Source of the DNA: Aureimonas sp. ME7
GTDB lineage: Bacteria; Pseudomonadota; Alphaproteobacteria; Rhizobiales; Rhizobiaceae
Assembly (NCBI RefSeq): GCF_903970965.1
Contig: NZ_CAJCKW010000002.1
Coordinates: forward strand, 540,597 to 604,596
Length of the DNA stretch: 64,000 bases
Direction: 5' to 3'
The notes under the pieces are model-generated. The model saw only the letters and a list, made by a program, of their open reading frames with translations. It was not told the origin of the DNA and made no database searches. Positions 36,359 to 46,557 of this stretch are shown piece after piece. Within the stretch, counting starts at the first letter, position 1. Each line of letters opens with the position of its first letter. The position numbers were made by a program, and so were the translations under genes.

Positions 36359-36398
36359 CCTACAGTCGCGTGACGAGACTATGACAGTTCGATGACGA
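36359..36398 (-). promoter_or_regulatory. Pho box of four direct repeats upstream of ugpB
   Basis: On the minus strand four 7-mers stand at an exact 11-nt period: TCGTCAT (36398-36392), CTGTCAT (36387-36381), TCGTCAC (36376-36370) and CTGTAGG (36365-36359), each separated by 4 nt. The PhoB consensus is CTGTCAT repeats with 4-nt spacers. The last repeat lies at about -70 from the ugpB start, where it could overlap a weak -35. Confidence 0.85.
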
Positions 36399-36452
36399 GG
36401 CAAAGGTCTGCCGGGCATAGCATTTCGACTTATCCCGCCTTTCCGACGCTCA

Positions 36453-37973
36453 TCACTCGCCGCGCGGGAAGCGCTGCGCGTCCTCCAGGATGTTCAGATC
36501 CATGTGATTGCGCATGTAGCGCTCGGAGGCTTTCTGAAGCGGCTGGTAGTCCCACGGGTAGTAGGCACCGTTGCGCAAGGCGTCGTAGGTCACGAGGCGG
36601 CGGGCCTGGCTCTGGCGCACCTCCCGATCGTAACGCTTGAGGTCCCAAAGCGCCCTCGCCTCGGCATCAAAGCTCGCCAGAACTTCCCGGTGCGCCGCAT
36701 CTCCCGCCAGGTCGTGAAGCTCGGCGGGGTCGGCCTCCAGATCGAAGAGCTGGTCCGGGTCGGCCGCGCATCGCGTGAACTTCCAGCGACCGCGCCGGAT
36801 GGCGATCATCGGGGCGATCGTGCCCTCCGCCGCGTATTCCATCGGCACGGGGCGGGCGCGCTCACCGCGCCGCGCGGTGTCGAGAAGGGAGTTTCCGTCG
36901 ATCCACTCGGCGCCCTCGCCGAGATCGACGCCGGCAAGCTCGGCCAGCGTCGGCAGGACGTCGAGCGTCGAGACCGGCTGCATGTAGGGACCCGGCGGCA
37001 GGCCGAGCGCGGCGACCATCAGGGGAACGCGCGCCGAGCCCTCGAAGAAGTTCATCTTGAACCACAGCCCACGCTCGCCCAGCATGTCGCCGTGGTCGGA
37101 GACGAAGAGGATGATCGTATCCTCCAGCATGCGCGTCCGGTCGAGGATGTCGATGAGGTCGCCGACCTTGTCGTCGACATAGCTGATATTGGCGAAGTAG
37201 GCCTGCCGCGAGCGGGCGATCATCTCGTCGGTGATCTTATACTCGTGGTCGTTGGACGCCATCATCAGGCGCTGGGAATGCGGGTCCTGGTCGGCGAACT
37301 CGATCCGCTCCACGGCCGGCAGAAGCGCCGGCGAGTTGCGATAAAGGTCGAAATAGCGCCGACGCGCGACATAGGGGTCGTGCGGATGGGTGAAGGAGAC
37401 GGTGAGGCAGAACGGCCGGTCGTCGTGACCGCGCGACAGGTCGTAGAGCTTGGCGCCGGCGAGATGCGCGACCTCGTCGTCGTATTCCATCTGGTTGGTG
37501 ATCTCGGCGACCCCCGCCCCGGTGACCGAGCCGAGATTGTGATACCACCAGTCGATGCGCTCCCCCGGCCGGCGATAATCCGGCGTCCAGCCGAAGTCGG
37601 CGGGATAAACGTCCGTCGTCAGGCGCTCTTCGAAGCCGTGGAGCTGGTCCGGGCCGACGAAGTGCATCTTGCCCGACAGGGCGGTGCGATAGCCCGCCCG
37701 GCGCAGGTAGTGCGCGAAGGTGGGCACGTCGGAGGCGAACTCGGCGGCGTTGTCGTAGACCCGCGTCTTCGAGGGCAGCTGACCACTCATGAAGGACGCG
37801 CGCGCCGGAGCGCAAAGGGGGCTTGCCGTATAGGCGTTGACGAAGCGGGCCGAGCGGGCGGCCAGCGCCTTGAGGTTCGGCGCATGCAGGAAACTCGCCG
37901 GCCCGTCCGGAAACAGCGTCCCGTTGAGCTGATCCACCATGACGATCAGAAAATTGGGGCGGCTCTTCATCAT
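36453..37973 (-). CDS. betC: Choline-sulfatase
   Basis: The 506-residue type I sulfatase hydrolyses choline-O-sulfate to choline and sulfate in the cytoplasm. The sulfatase signature SPLCAPARASFMSG has the Cys (54) that is oxidised to formylglycine, MVDQLNG carries metal ligands, and DHGDMLGERGLWFKMNFFEGSARVPLM is typical of BetC. The C-terminus (SQARRLVTYDALRNGAYYPWDYQPLQKASERYMRN) matches choline-sulfatases rather than other arylsulfatases. It lies 83 nt after choX; a terminator stands between. betICBA are not in the window. Confidence 0.95.
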   Translation of the reverse strand: MMKSRPNFLIVMVDQLNGTLFPDGPASFLHAPNLKALAARSARFVNAYTASPLCAPARASFMSGQLPSKTRVYDNAAEFASDVPTFAHYLRRAGYRTALSGKMHFVGPDQLHGFEERLTTDVYPADFGWTPDYRRPGERIDWWYHNLGSVTGAGVAEITNQMEYDDEVAHLAGAKLYDLSRGHDDRPFCLTVSFTHPHDPYVARRRYFDLYRNSPALLPAVERIEFADQDPHSQRLMMASNDHEYKITDEMIARSRQAYFANISYVDDKVGDLIDILDRTRMLEDTIILFVSDHGDMLGERGLWFKMNFFEGSARVPLMVAALGLPPGPYMQPVSTLDVLPTLAELAGVDLGEGAEWIDGNSLLDTARRGERARPVPMEYAAEGTIAPMIAIRRGRWKFTRCAADPDQLFDLEADPAELHDLAGDAAHREVLASFDAEARALWDLKRYDREVRQSQARRLVTYDALRNGAYYPWDYQPLQKASERYMRNHMDLNILEDAQRFPRGE

Positions 37974-38000
37974 GGCGCGGGCTCGAACGGGATGGTGTCA

Positions 38001-38030
38001 CGAAAACTGCCGCGGCATCGGCCGCGGCAG
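38001..38030 (-). terminator. Rho-independent terminator between choX and betC
   Basis: On the minus strand a 10-bp perfect stem (CTGCCGCGGC with GCCGCGGCAG, 38007-38016/38021-38030) with a 4-nt loop is followed by TTTTCG. It lies 26 nt past the choX stop and could partly limit read-through to betC. Confidence 0.75.
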
Positions 38031-38056
38031 CAGATAGAAGAAACCGGCGAAGCGGA

Positions 38057-38998
38057 TCAGCTGCCGATTTCGGCCTTCACGGCTTCCAGCCCCGGCTTGC
38101 CGTCGAGCGTCGTGACGCCGGCGAGCCAGCCGTCGAGGACGCCGGGGTTCGCCTTGAGCCAGTCGGTCGCCGCCTTGGAGGCATCGGTGCCGTCGGCGAG
38201 CTGCGCCATGATCTGGTTCTCGCCCTCCACGTTGAAGCGGAGCTGGGTGAAGAACTTGGCGGCGTTCGGGCATTCGGCCGAGTAGCCGGCGCGCGCCAGC
38301 GTGAAGACCTCGGCGGCGCCGAAGTTCTTGCCGAAGAACTCGTCCGCGCCCGACAGGTAGGTCAGGCCCATGTTGTTCATCGGGTGCGGCTCCCAGCCGA
38401 GGAACACGATCCAGTCCTTGGCGCGCGAGGCGCGCTGCACCTGGCTCAGCATGCCCTGCTCGCTGGAATCGACGAGCTTCCAGCCCGACAGGCCGTAGTC
38501 CTTCTTGTCGATCATCGACTGGATGTTCTGGTTGGCCGGCGCGCCGGGCTCGATGCCGTAGATTTCTCGTTTGAACTTGTCGGCGTTGGCGGCCAGATCC
38601 TTCACGTCCTTGACGCCGGCTTCCGCCACGTAGTTCGGCACGGCCAGCGTGAAACGGATGCCGGCGAGATTCTGCGTCAGCACCTCGGCCGCCTTCTTGG
38701 CGTCGAGCTCCTCGCGGAACTTCGTCTGCGCCGGCATCCAGTTGCCGAGGAACACGTCGATCTGGCTGTTGGCGAGCGATTGGTAGCCGACGGGAACGCC
38801 GAGCGTCTCGACCTTCTGCCCGTAGCCGAGCCCCTTGAGCACGACGCCGGCCACCGCGTTGGTGGAGGTGATGTCGCTCCAGCCGGGATCCGACATGCGC
38901 ACGGTGGCGCAGGATGCGGGATCGGCGGCCTGGGCGACGCCGCCGACGCAGGCGGCGAGCGCCAGCGAGATCGCGAGTCGGGAAACCGTAGGGGTCAT
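38057..38998 (-). CDS. choX: Choline/betaine ABC transporter substrate-binding protein
   Basis: The 313-residue OpuAC-type (PF04069) binding protein has a signal peptide cleaved after VAQA. Features include VRMSDPGWSDITSTNAVAG, VFLGNWMPAQ, and WIVFLGWEPHPMNN, which supply the aromatic residues that cage quaternary ammonium groups in ChoX. GGAGAG precedes the ATG at 38998. The frame is open upstream to 39130, but this start begins the signal peptide. The choV/choW permease and ATPase genes normally next to it are absent, so it is an orphan binding protein. Confidence 0.9.
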   Translation of the reverse strand: MTPTVSRLAISLALAACVGGVAQAADPASCATVRMSDPGWSDITSTNAVAGVVLKGLGYGQKVETLGVPVGYQSLANSQIDVFLGNWMPAQTKFREELDAKKAAEVLTQNLAGIRFTLAVPNYVAEAGVKDVKDLAANADKFKREIYGIEPGAPANQNIQSMIDKKDYGLSGWKLVDSSEQGMLSQVQRASRAKDWIVFLGWEPHPMNNMGLTYLSGADEFFGKNFGAAEVFTLARAGYSAECPNAAKFFTQLRFNVEGENQIMAQLADGTDASKAATDWLKANPGVLDGWLAGVTTLDGKPGLEAVKAEIGS

Positions 38999-39126
38999 GA
39001 CACTCTCCTGATCAGTCGCCGTGAGGCGCTTGGGCGGGGCTTTCGCCCGGGATGGCTCCGCTATCAGGGGGTAGACGAGCGATCTTGGCAAGGCAATCGC
39101 TCGGGCGCCGCCGTCCACGCCTCGTT

Positions 39127-42100
39127 TCATTCGGCCGGCGTCCGCCCTTCCGCCGCCACATCGTCCGCCGCGCGCGGGAGGAAGCGGCGGGTACGGCGGG
39201 CGAACCCGTCGAGATAGGTGAGCGCCACCGGCACGAAGATCAATGTGAGGACGGTGGACGACAGGAGCCCGCCGATCACGGCATGGGCCATCGGCGCGCG
39301 CTGCTCGCCCCCTTCGCCGAGCCCCATCGCCAGCGGCACCATGCCGAAGATCATGGCGAGCGTCGTCATCACGATCGGGCGCAGGCGCACCTGGCCGGCT
39401 TCCGCGAGGCTCTCGCGCAGCGTCAGCCCGCGCCCGCGCGCCTGGTTGGAATAGTCGACGATGAGGATGGCGTTCTTGGTGACGAGGCCCATCAGCATGA
39501 TGAAGCCGATCGCGGAGAACATGTTGAGCGTCGAGCCGGTGGCGAGAAGCCCAAGAAGAACCCCGATCAGCGATAGGGGCAGCGAGACCATGATCGCCAA
39601 CGGCTGAAGGAAGGAGCCGAACTGCGAGGCGAGGATGAGGTAGATGAAGATCACCGCGAGCGCTAGCGCCTGCACTGCGTAGCCGAAGCTTTCGGCCATG
39701 TTCTCCGCGTCGCCCCCGAACGAGATACGGTAGCCCGCGGGAACGGCGATCTCGGGGATCTGCCGCTGAAGCTCGCTCACCACCTCGCCGAGCGCGCGCC
39801 CTTCCACATTGGCGGAGATGCGGACCTCGCGGGTCAGATCGCGGCGGTCGATCGAGGAGGGCGCGGCGCTATCCACCACGTCGGCCACCTGATCGAGCGC
39901 GACGAGCACCGCGCGCCCGTCCGCATCCCGGCGGTCGGTGGCGATGCGCAGCTCGCGCAGCTGGCCTGCGCGCTCGCGCCCTTCCTCGGGCAATCGGACG
40001 AGGACGTCGTAGGTTTCCCCGTCCGGCGCGTTCCAGACCGAGATCGCGCTGCCGGCGACCAGCGGATAGAGCGTGTCGCCGATCGACTGGAGCGAAACGC
40101 CGAGATCGCTGGCCGCTTCCTGGCGCACGCGAACGGCAAGCGTCGGTTGCCGGTCGTCGATGGAGGATTCGATTTCGACGGCGCCCGGAATGCGGCCGAG
40201 CCGCGCGATGACTTCATCGGACAGGCGCTTCAGCTCGCCCTCGCCTTCGCCCAGCACCGAAACCTGCAGGGGCTTGGCGTTCGCCCCGCTCCCGCCGCCG
40301 CCGAGCGAGGGCTGGTTCACCGAAACGGTCAGGCCCGCGATGCGCGACAGGCGCTCGCGCAAGGGGGTGGAGAGGTCGAGCGTCGAGCGGGATCGCTCGG
40401 CGATCGGTACCAGCGTCACCGCGACGCTTGCCGAGTTGTAGCCGCGTGCGGAGGCGGCGTTGACGGTGGAATAGGTCGTCGCCACCTCGGGCATCGCCTC
40501 GAGCACGCGCTCGACCTGCGACACCTTGCGCGCGGTGTAGTCGAGGGACGAGCCTTCCGGGGTCTCGATCGACACGGTGAACTCGCCGAGATCGCCGACC
40601 GGCACGAACTCGGCGCCGATGCGCGGCACGAGCATGAGGCTGGCGACAAAGGTGGCGAGGATCAGCCCGAGCGTGACGAGGCGATGCCGGAAGGTCCAAC
40701 GGATGACGCTGGCATAGTTCGCCGCTAAGCCCTCGAAGCCGCGATCGAAGGCGGCGACTATCCGGCCGATGGGCCCACGCTTGGCGTTTGGCCGCGAGGC
40801 CGGATCGTACCAGACGCTGGACAGCATCGGGTCGAGCGTGAACGACACGAAGAGCGAGATCAGGACGGCGACCGACACGGTCACGCCGAACTGAAGGAAG
40901 AAGCGGCCGATGATACCGCCCATGAAGGCGACGGGCAGGAACACGGCGACGATCGAGAGCGTCGTCGCCAGAACGGCGAGCCCGATCTCCTCCGTTCCGT
41001 CGATCGCGGCCTGCCGGTGCGACTTGCCCATGTGGAGATGCCGCGTGATGTTCTCGCGCACCACGATCGCATCGTCGATCAGGATGCCGATGGCGAGCGA
41101 CAGCGCCAGAAGCGTCATGGTGTTGAGCGTGAAGCCGAGGAAGTGGATCACGGCGAAGGTGCCGATCACCGAGATCGGCAGCGTCAGCCCGGTGATCACG
41201 GTGGAGCGCCAGGAGTTCAGGAACAGGAACACGATGACGACGGTCAGCGCCGCGCCCTCGATCAGCGTGCGCTGCACGTCGGACACCTGCGCGGCGATCG
41301 CGCGCGAATTGTCGCGCGACACGGCGATTTGCACTCCCTGGGATGCGAACTCGGACTGGAGCTTGACGACCTCGGCCTGAAGATCGCGCGCCACGGCGAC
41401 CGTGTTGGTGCCCTGCACCTTCACGACGTCGATGCCGAGCGCCGGTACGCCGTCGTAGGCGGCGCGGCTCGTCAGCTCCGCCCCGCCCTCGCGAACGCTG
41501 GCGACATCAGTCAGACGGATCGCGGCGCCCCCGTCGGTGGCGACGATGATGCGCTCGAAGCCCGGCACATCCGCGATACGCCCTTCCACCGTGACGTTCT
41601 GGCCGGAAATGCCGGAGGTCAGCGTTCCCGCCGCGATGTCCTTGTTCTCGCGGCGGATGGCGTCCATCACGCCGGCCGTGCCGACGCCGAAGGCTTCCAT
41701 CCGCGCGGGGTCGAGCAGGATCTGGATCTGCCGCTCGGCCCCACCGAGGATCGACGTCTGCCCGACGCCCGGCACGACGTTGAGCCGCTTGGTGAGCACC
41801 TGATCGGCGAGCGAGGTCAGGTCCGGCAGGCTTTTGGTCGCGGACGACACGGCGAGCGACAGGATCGGCTGGTCGTCGGGGTTGAAGCGGGTGATCTGCG
41901 GCGCGTCGATGCCGTCGGCAAAGCTCGATTGGACCCGCGACACGCGGTCGCGCACCTCCTGCGAGGCGCTCTGCGAGTTGGTCTCCAGCGTGAACTCGAC
42001 GATCACGAGGGAGCGCCCTTCGTAGCTCTGCGAGGTCACGCGGTCGACGCCGCCGATCGTGTTCACCGCCTGCTCGATGGGGCGGGTGATCTCGGATTCG

Positions 42101-42276
42101 ACCGCCTGTGGCGAAGCACCGTCATAGGTGGTCGCGACCACCACCACGGGCACGTCGACGTCGGGAAACTGGTCGAGACCGAGCCGGTTGTAGGAAAACA
42201 GCCCGATCACCACGATCGCCGCCATCATCATCGTGGCGAAGACCGGGTGGGCGACGCTGATGCGGGTGAGGATCAT
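39127..42276 (-). CDS. RND family efflux transporter, inner membrane permease
   Basis: The 1049-residue proton-driven pump has 12 transmembrane segments in two blocks of six, each with a large periplasmic loop, as in AcrB/MdtB-type hydrophobe/amphiphile exporters. Markers are the N-terminal [18 protein letters not shown], the charged TM4 motif [19 protein letters not shown], and [22 protein letters not shown] in TM10-11. It lacks an adjacent TolC gene. The ATG overlaps the stop of the membrane fusion protein gene by 4 nt. Substrate unknown. Confidence 0.95.
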   Translation of the reverse strand: MILTRISVAHPVFATMMMAAIVVIGLFSYNRLGLDQFPDVDVPVVVVATTYDGASPQAVESEITRPIEQAVNTIGGVDRVTSQSYEGRSLVIVEFTLETNSQSASQEVRDRVSRVQSSFADGIDAPQITRFNPDDQPILSLAVSSATKSLPDLTSLADQVLTKRLNVVPGVGQTSILGGAERQIQILLDPARMEAFGVGTAGVMDAIRRENKDIAAGTLTSGISGQNVTVEGRIADVPGFERIIVATDGGAAIRLTDVASVREGGAELTSRAAYDGVPALGIDVVKVQGTNTVAVARDLQAEVVKLQSEFASQGVQIAVSRDNSRAIAAQVSDVQRTLIEGAALTVVIVFLFLNSWRSTVITGLTLPISVIGTFAVIHFLGFTLNTMTLLALSLAIGILIDDAIVVRENITRHLHMGKSHRQAAIDGTEEIGLAVLATTLSIVAVFLPVAFMGGIIGRFFLQFGVTVSVAVLISLFVSFTLDPMLSSVWYDPASRPNAKRGPIGRIVAAFDRGFEGLAANYASVIRWTFRHRLVTLGLILATFVASLMLVPRIGAEFVPVGDLGEFTVSIETPEGSSLDYTARKVSQVERVLEAMPEVATTYSTVNAASARGYNSASVAVTLVPIAERSRSTLDLSTPLRERLSRIAGLTVSVNQPSLGGGGSGANAKPLQVSVLGEGEGELKRLSDEVIARLGRIPGAVEIESSIDDRQPTLAVRVRQEAASDLGVSLQSIGDTLYPLVAGSAISVWNAPDGETYDVLVRLPEEGRERAGQLRELRIATDRRDADGRAVLVALDQVADVVDSAAPSSIDRRDLTREVRISANVEGRALGEVVSELQRQIPEIAVPAGYRISFGGDAENMAESFGYAVQALALAVIFIYLILASQFGSFLQPLAIMVSLPLSLIGVLLGLLATGSTLNMFSAIGFIMLMGLVTKNAILIVDYSNQARGRGLTLRESLAEAGQVRLRPIVMTTLAMIFGMVPLAMGLGEGGEQRAPMAHAVIGGLLSSTVLTLIFVPVALTYLDGFARRTRRFLPRAADDVAAEGRTPAE

Positions 42277-43406
42277 GCCGCGCCTTCGATCACCACCGCC
42301 GTGTCGGCCTTGAGGTCCGGCAAGGGCGCGGTGACCACGACCTCGCCGGCTTCCAGCCCTTCGGCGACGACCACGAGCCCACTTTGCGGGAGGGTCTCGC
42401 CGGTACGCACCGGCCGGCGCACGAGCTTTCCGCCCTCGGCCGCCAGCACATAGGTTCCCGCCTCGTCCTGCCGGATCGCGGCGGGCGGCAGGGCGACGGC
42501 GTCGGCGATGGTCTGAACGGCTATCTCGCCGACCGCGAACATGCCGCCGCGAATGGCGCCGTCCGCATTGTCCACCGTGACGAAGACCGAGATCGTGCGC
42601 GAGCCGGCAACGGCTTCGGGCGCGATGCGAGAGACGCGTCCGATCAGCGTCCGGCCCCCGAGCCCCTCGATGCGCAGGTTCACCGCCTGTCCGATCGCCA
42701 CTTCGGCGATCCGGCTGGTGGGTACGGCGGCGGCGATCTCGACGCTCGACAGATCCACGAGCTGGAGAAGCTCGGCGTTCACCGGAACGCTCTGGCCGGC
42801 CTCCACCTCGCGCTTGGCCATGGTGCCGGCAAAGGGCGCGACGACCACGGCATCACCCACGGATTTGCGCGCGTCGGCGACCTCAGCCTCCAGAGCGCGG
42901 GCTTGCGCCTGAAGGTTCAGAAGATCGGACTGGGCGCTTAAGAGATCGGCCTCCGACGAGATGCCGGCCGTGCCGAGCTTGCGACGCCGCTCCAGAACCG
43001 ACTGCGCGAGCTCGATCTGCGCGCGCCGCGCTTCCAGCGTCGCCTCGCGGGCCGACAGGGTCGAGCGCAGAAGCGTCTCGTCGAAGCGCGCGAGAACGTC
43101 GCCCGCCTCGACCCGCTGCCCGACGTCGAACCCGAGCGATGCGATGCGCCCGGAAACCTCGGCGGTGATGACGGCGCGGCGCACGGGCTGAACCGGACCG
43201 GACACGGACAGGTCGCGCGTGAAGGCGCGCCGTTCCACGGTGGCGACCTCGAAGCTTGCCAGCTCGGTCGGGCCGGCGGGCGGGCGGGCGCGGTCGATCA
43301 CCGCCGCGCCGGAAGGCTCGGCGCCGCCCTGCACTGCCGCGTAGATGCCGGCTCCCGCTCCCACAGCCAAAAGAACCGCGACGACCCTTCGAAGCCCAAA
43401 GGCCAT
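42273..43406 (-). CDS. RND efflux transporter, periplasmic adaptor (membrane fusion) subunit
   Basis: The 377-residue HlyD/AcrA-type adaptor has an N-terminal membrane anchor, the lipoyl half-motif [31 protein letters not shown], an alpha-helical hairpin (about 115-170) and the barrel segment [20 protein letters not shown]. It links the pump to an outer membrane channel. AGGA is almost adjacent to the ATG at 43406, so the exact start is uncertain. Its promoter lies in the 214-bp gap shared with the divergent ABC operon. Confidence 0.93.
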   Translation of the reverse strand: MAFGLRRVVAVLLAVGAGAGIYAAVQGGAEPSGAAVIDRARPPAGPTELASFEVATVERRAFTRDLSVSGPVQPVRRAVITAEVSGRIASLGFDVGQRVEAGDVLARFDETLLRSTLSAREATLEARRAQIELAQSVLERRRKLGTAGISSEADLLSAQSDLLNLQAQARALEAEVADARKSVGDAVVVAPFAGTMAKREVEAGQSVPVNAELLQLVDLSSVEIAAAVPTSRIAEVAIGQAVNLRIEGLGGRTLIGRVSRIAPEAVAGSRTISVFVTVDNADGAIRGGMFAVGEIAVQTIADAVALPPAAIRQDEAGTYVLAAEGGKLVRRPVRTGETLPQSGLVVVAEGLEAGEVVVTAPLPDLKADTAVVIEGAA

Positions 43407-43516
43407 TCCTGAATGATTCCCGTTCGTGACGAAGTCCGCGCGACCACAGCCGACAAGCGTGTCGCGAGTTTGACATCGGGTCTCGCGGGCCCCGGGTCAA
43501 CCGGACGTTTTGTTAC

Positions 43517-43531
43517 GTTTCGTGACGAAAC
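43517..43531. promoter_or_regulatory. Candidate operator palindrome in the RND/ABC divergent gap
   Basis: The inverted repeat GTTTCGT-G-ACGAAAC (7-bp arms, 1-nt centre) lies 111 nt upstream of the RND adaptor start and 90 nt upstream of the ABC permease start. Symmetry and location suit a TetR- or GntR-type regulator, but none is encoded nearby. Confidence 0.35.
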
Positions 43532-43620
43532 CGCCCTGCGCCCCATAACATGGGAACCCCTAGTCGTCCGACCCGAAGACGCGGGGCAGCCGCACGACCC
43601 GAGTTTCGGAGACCGTTCGA

Positions 43621-44832
43621 ATGACCATATCGCCGTCGGCCTCCGCGTCGCCGGGGCCCGCGACGGGATGGAGCCTGCAGGCGGACAAGGTCGGCCTGCC
43701 CATCGGCCTCGGCATCGCGCTTGCCCTTTGGGTGCTCCCCTTCGCTACCCTCAAGGCCAACCGAATCGTCGCCGGCGAAGCGCACGGTTTTCTGGACGCG
43801 CTGCCTCCGGGAAGCGGCATGATGCTGCTTCTCGCGATCCTCGCCACCGCGGCGGCCTTCGCCTTTCGCCTTCCCTCCACCCTGCGGCTGATCGGCGCGC
43901 TGGCCGGGACCGCGGGTTTGTGCCTGGCGATCGGGCTGGCGCCGGACCATCTCGCCCCGTCGGACAACCCCTATGCGCGCGTGTCCCCGGCTTCCGGATT
44001 CTGGACCGCCTTCTTCCTGATGACGCTGGCGCTCGCCGACGCCTTGACGCGCAAGCGCCCCGGACCCGCCTTCCGGCTGGCCCTTCTGGCCGGCGTCGGG
44101 GCACTTTCCCTCCTTTTCCTCGGCACCGGCTTCTTCGACGGCCTTTCGGTGATGAAGGAGTTCGCGGCGCGGGCGGACACGTTCTGGGCGGAAGGGGCGC
44201 GCCATCTGTCGCTCGCCTTCGGCTCCATGGGGATCGCGATCGCCATCGGCATTCCCTTTGCGATCCTGGCCGAGCGCTGGCCGGTCCTTCGCGGCCCCGT
44301 CCTCAACGCCCTCAACATCGTGCAGACCGTTCCGTCCATCGCCCTGTTCGGGCTCCTGATCGCGCCGCTCGGCTGGATCGCGCTCCACGTGCCGGGCGCC
44401 GCCGCGATCGGCGTGCGCGGCATCGGCATCGCCCCGGCTCTCGTCGCGCTGACGCTCTATTCGCTGCTTCCCGTGGTCGGCAACACGCTGGCCGGCTTTG
44501 CCGGCGTCTCGCCCGCCGCCAAGGACGCGGCGACCGGCATCGGCATGACGCGCCGCCAGCGCCTCCTCAGGGTCGAACTGCCTCTCGCCCTGCCGGTGAT
44601 CCTCGTCGGCATCCGCATCGTTCTCGTTCAGAACATCGGGTTGGCCACCATCGCCGCCCTGATCGGCGGCGGGGGTTTCGGGGTCTTCGTGTTCCAGGGG
44701 CTTGGACAGAACGCCACCGACCTTGTGCTCCTGGGCGCGCTTCCGACCGTGATCCTCGCGTTTGCCACCGCCGTGGTCCTGGACGCGGCGATCGAGGTTT
44801 CCTCGCCAGCCAAAGGCCGTCTCGCGTCATGA
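43621..44832 (+). CDS. yehY: Osmoprotectant ABC transporter permease (YehY/OpuC-type)
   Basis: The 403-residue permease has about nine hydrophobic segments. Its C-terminal 200 residues hold the OpuBB/YehY-type core with IVQTVPSIALFGLLI, the EAA loop GVSPAAKDAATGIGMTRRQRLLRVELPLALP and LIGGGGFGVFVFQGLGQ. The N-terminal 190 residues form the extra membrane domain of YehY. It starts after GGAG (9 nt) and is followed by the ATPase with an ATGA overlap. The operon has no binding-protein gene. Confidence 0.9.
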   Translation: MTISPSASASPGPATGWSLQADKVGLPIGLGIALALWVLPFATLKANRIVAGEAHGFLDALPPGSGMMLLLAILATAAAFAFRLPSTLRLIGALAGTAGLCLAIGLAPDHLAPSDNPYARVSPASGFWTAFFLMTLALADALTRKRPGPAFRLALLAGVGALSLLFLGTGFFDGLSVMKEFAARADTFWAEGARHLSLAFGSMGIAIAIGIPFAILAERWPVLRGPVLNALNIVQTVPSIALFGLLIAPLGWIALHVPGAAAIGVRGIGIAPALVALTLYSLLPVVGNTLAGFAGVSPAAKDAATGIGMTRRQRLLRVELPLALPVILVGIRIVLVQNIGLATIAALIGGGGFGVFVFQGLGQNATDLVLLGALPTVILAFATAVVLDAAIEVSSPAKGRLAS

Positions 44833-45767
44833 TCGAGATCCGAAACGTCACCAAGCGCTACGGCGCCGAGCCCGTCGTGAACGACGTGACGCTGACGATC
44901 GAGCCGCGAACGGTGATGGCGATCGTGGGCACCAGCGGGTCGGGCAAGACGACGCTGATGCGCATGATCAACCGGATGATCGAACCGAGCGCCGGCGAGA
45001 TCCGCATCGACGGCGACGATATCCGCAGCGTTTCCGGCCCCGAGCTTCGCCGCCGCATCGGCTACGTCATTCAGAACCACGGCCTGTTCCCGCACCGAAC
45101 GGTGGCGGAGAACATCGCGACCGTGCCGAGCCTCATCGGCTGGAAACGGCGCGAGATCGACGCGCGTGTGAGCGAGCTTCTCGAACTCTTCGGCATGCCG
45201 GCCCGGGACTTCGCCACCCGCTACCCGCACGAGCTTTCGGGCGGCCAGCAGCAGCGCGTCGGCGTCGCCCGGGCGCTCGCCGCCCGGCCCAACATTCTCT
45301 TGATGGACGAGCCCTTCGGCGCGCTCGACCCGATCATCCGCGCCAAGGCGCAGGCCGATCTTCAGGCGCTGCAAAAGGCGACGGAGACGACCATCGTCCT
45401 CGTCACCCACGACATGGACGAAGCCCTTCGCCTCGGCCATCGCATCGCCGTGATGCGCGGCGGACGCATGATGCAATGTGCGAGCCCCGCCGAGATCCTG
45501 GCCCGGCCGGCCGACCCGTTCGTGGAGGACATGGTCGGCAGTTCCGACCGCGCCCTGCGCCTCCTTTCGGTGGAAGGGATCGGCGATCTCGTGAGCCCCG
45601 GCGACGCCTCCGGCGCGCCGATCGCGTTCGAGGCCAACCGGCGCGACGCGCTGGCCGAACTCCTGTGGTCGGGCCGGGAGGAAGCGCCGGTGGCGGATAG
45701 CCAAGGCAGCGTTGTCGGCACGATCCGCCGTGATGCCCTCATCGCCAGCGCAGCGCGGCCCGCATGA
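44829..45767 (+). CDS. yehX: Osmoprotectant ABC transporter ATP-binding protein (YehX-type)
   Basis: The 312-residue ATPase has Walker A GTSGSGKTT, the signature LSGGQQQRVGVARA and Walker B LLMDEPFGALDP. The sequence VIQNHGLFPHRTVAENIATVP is typical of OpuA/OpuC/YehX quaternary-amine ATPases, and the remaining C-terminal part resembles a half CBS module. Starts and stops overlap both neighbours by 4 nt, so the three genes are translated as a unit. Confidence 0.92.
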   Translation: MIEIRNVTKRYGAEPVVNDVTLTIEPRTVMAIVGTSGSGKTTLMRMINRMIEPSAGEIRIDGDDIRSVSGPELRRRIGYVIQNHGLFPHRTVAENIATVPSLIGWKRREIDARVSELLELFGMPARDFATRYPHELSGGQQQRVGVARALAARPNILLMDEPFGALDPIIRAKAQADLQALQKATETTIVLVTHDMDEALRLGHRIAVMRGGRMMQCASPAEILARPADPFVEDMVGSSDRALRLLSVEGIGDLVSPGDASGAPIAFEANRRDALAELLWSGREEAPVADSQGSVVGTIRRDALIASAARPA

Positions 45768-46495
45768 GAGGGTTTGCGCCCTGGTTGCGCCTTCTTGCGC
45801 TCGGCTTCCTGGCGGTCGCGCTTCTCGCGCCAGAAACCTTCGCACCCCTGCTTCGCCCGCTGGCCGGCAACAATGCTTCGCCGATCTACACGCAGACGAG
45901 CCTCGCGTTGCTCACCCTTCGACATCTGGAACTCGTCGCGATCGCCATTTCAGCCGCGTTCGTCGTCGCTGCGGGGTTCGCGATGGTGGTGACCCGGCGC
46001 TTCGGCGCCGAGTTCCTGCCCTTGTCGCGAAGCCTCGTGAACATCGGGCAGACCTTTCCGCCCGTCGCCGTCCTGGCGCTGGCGGTGCCCGCCGTCGGCT
46101 TCGGCGCGGTGCCGACCGTGATCGCGCTGTTCCTCTACGCCCTGCTGCCGATCTTCGAGAACACGACGGCCGGTCTTCGCGGCGTCGCGCCGGCCGTCGT
46201 GGAGGCGGCTCGCGGCGTAGGGCTGACCCCGCTGCAGCGCCTGTGGCAGGTCGAGCTTCCCTTGGCCCTGCCCTTGATGATCGCGGGCCTGCGCCTGTCG
46301 GTGGTGGTGAGCCTGGGAACCGCGACGATCGGCTCGACGGTCGGGGCGCCGACGCTCGGCGAGGTCATCATCGCCGGGCTCCTGTCCAACAATCTGGCCT
46401 TCGTCGTGCAAGGGGCCACGATCGTCGGGCTGCTCGCCATCCTGTCCTTCGACGCGTTGACGCTCCTGGAACGAAGGTTCTCGCACCCGAAATGA
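45764..46495 (+). CDS. yehW: Osmoprotectant ABC transporter permease (YehW-type)
   Basis: The 243-residue permease has six hydrophobic segments, with the N-terminal APLLRPLAGNN, IGQTFPPVAVLALAVP and the EAA loop GVAPAVVEAARGVGLTPLQRLWQVELPLALPL. It pairs with YehY to form the channel of a glycine-betaine-type importer. Overlaps the ATPase gene by 4 nt. The next gene is an unrelated L,D-transpeptidase rather than the expected yehZ/osmF. Confidence 0.9.
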   Translation: MRGFAPWLRLLALGFLAVALLAPETFAPLLRPLAGNNASPIYTQTSLALLTLRHLELVAIAISAAFVVAAGFAMVVTRRFGAEFLPLSRSLVNIGQTFPPVAVLALAVPAVGFGAVPTVIALFLYALLPIFENTTAGLRGVAPAVVEAARGVGLTPLQRLWQVELPLALPLMIAGLRLSVVVSLGTATIGSTVGAPTLGEVIIAGLLSNNLAFVVQGATIVGLLAILSFDALTLLERRFSHPK

Positions 46496-46557
46496 ACTTT
46501 GCCGATCGAGGGCAACTCGGGTCCTGTTTCCCGCGTTGTTCCGCACCATTCCAGACC

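Noticed and set aside
44762..45700. 312-codon plus-strand frame over yehX
   Set aside because: An Arg/Asp/Pro-rich shadow of the real ATPase frame, with no domain.
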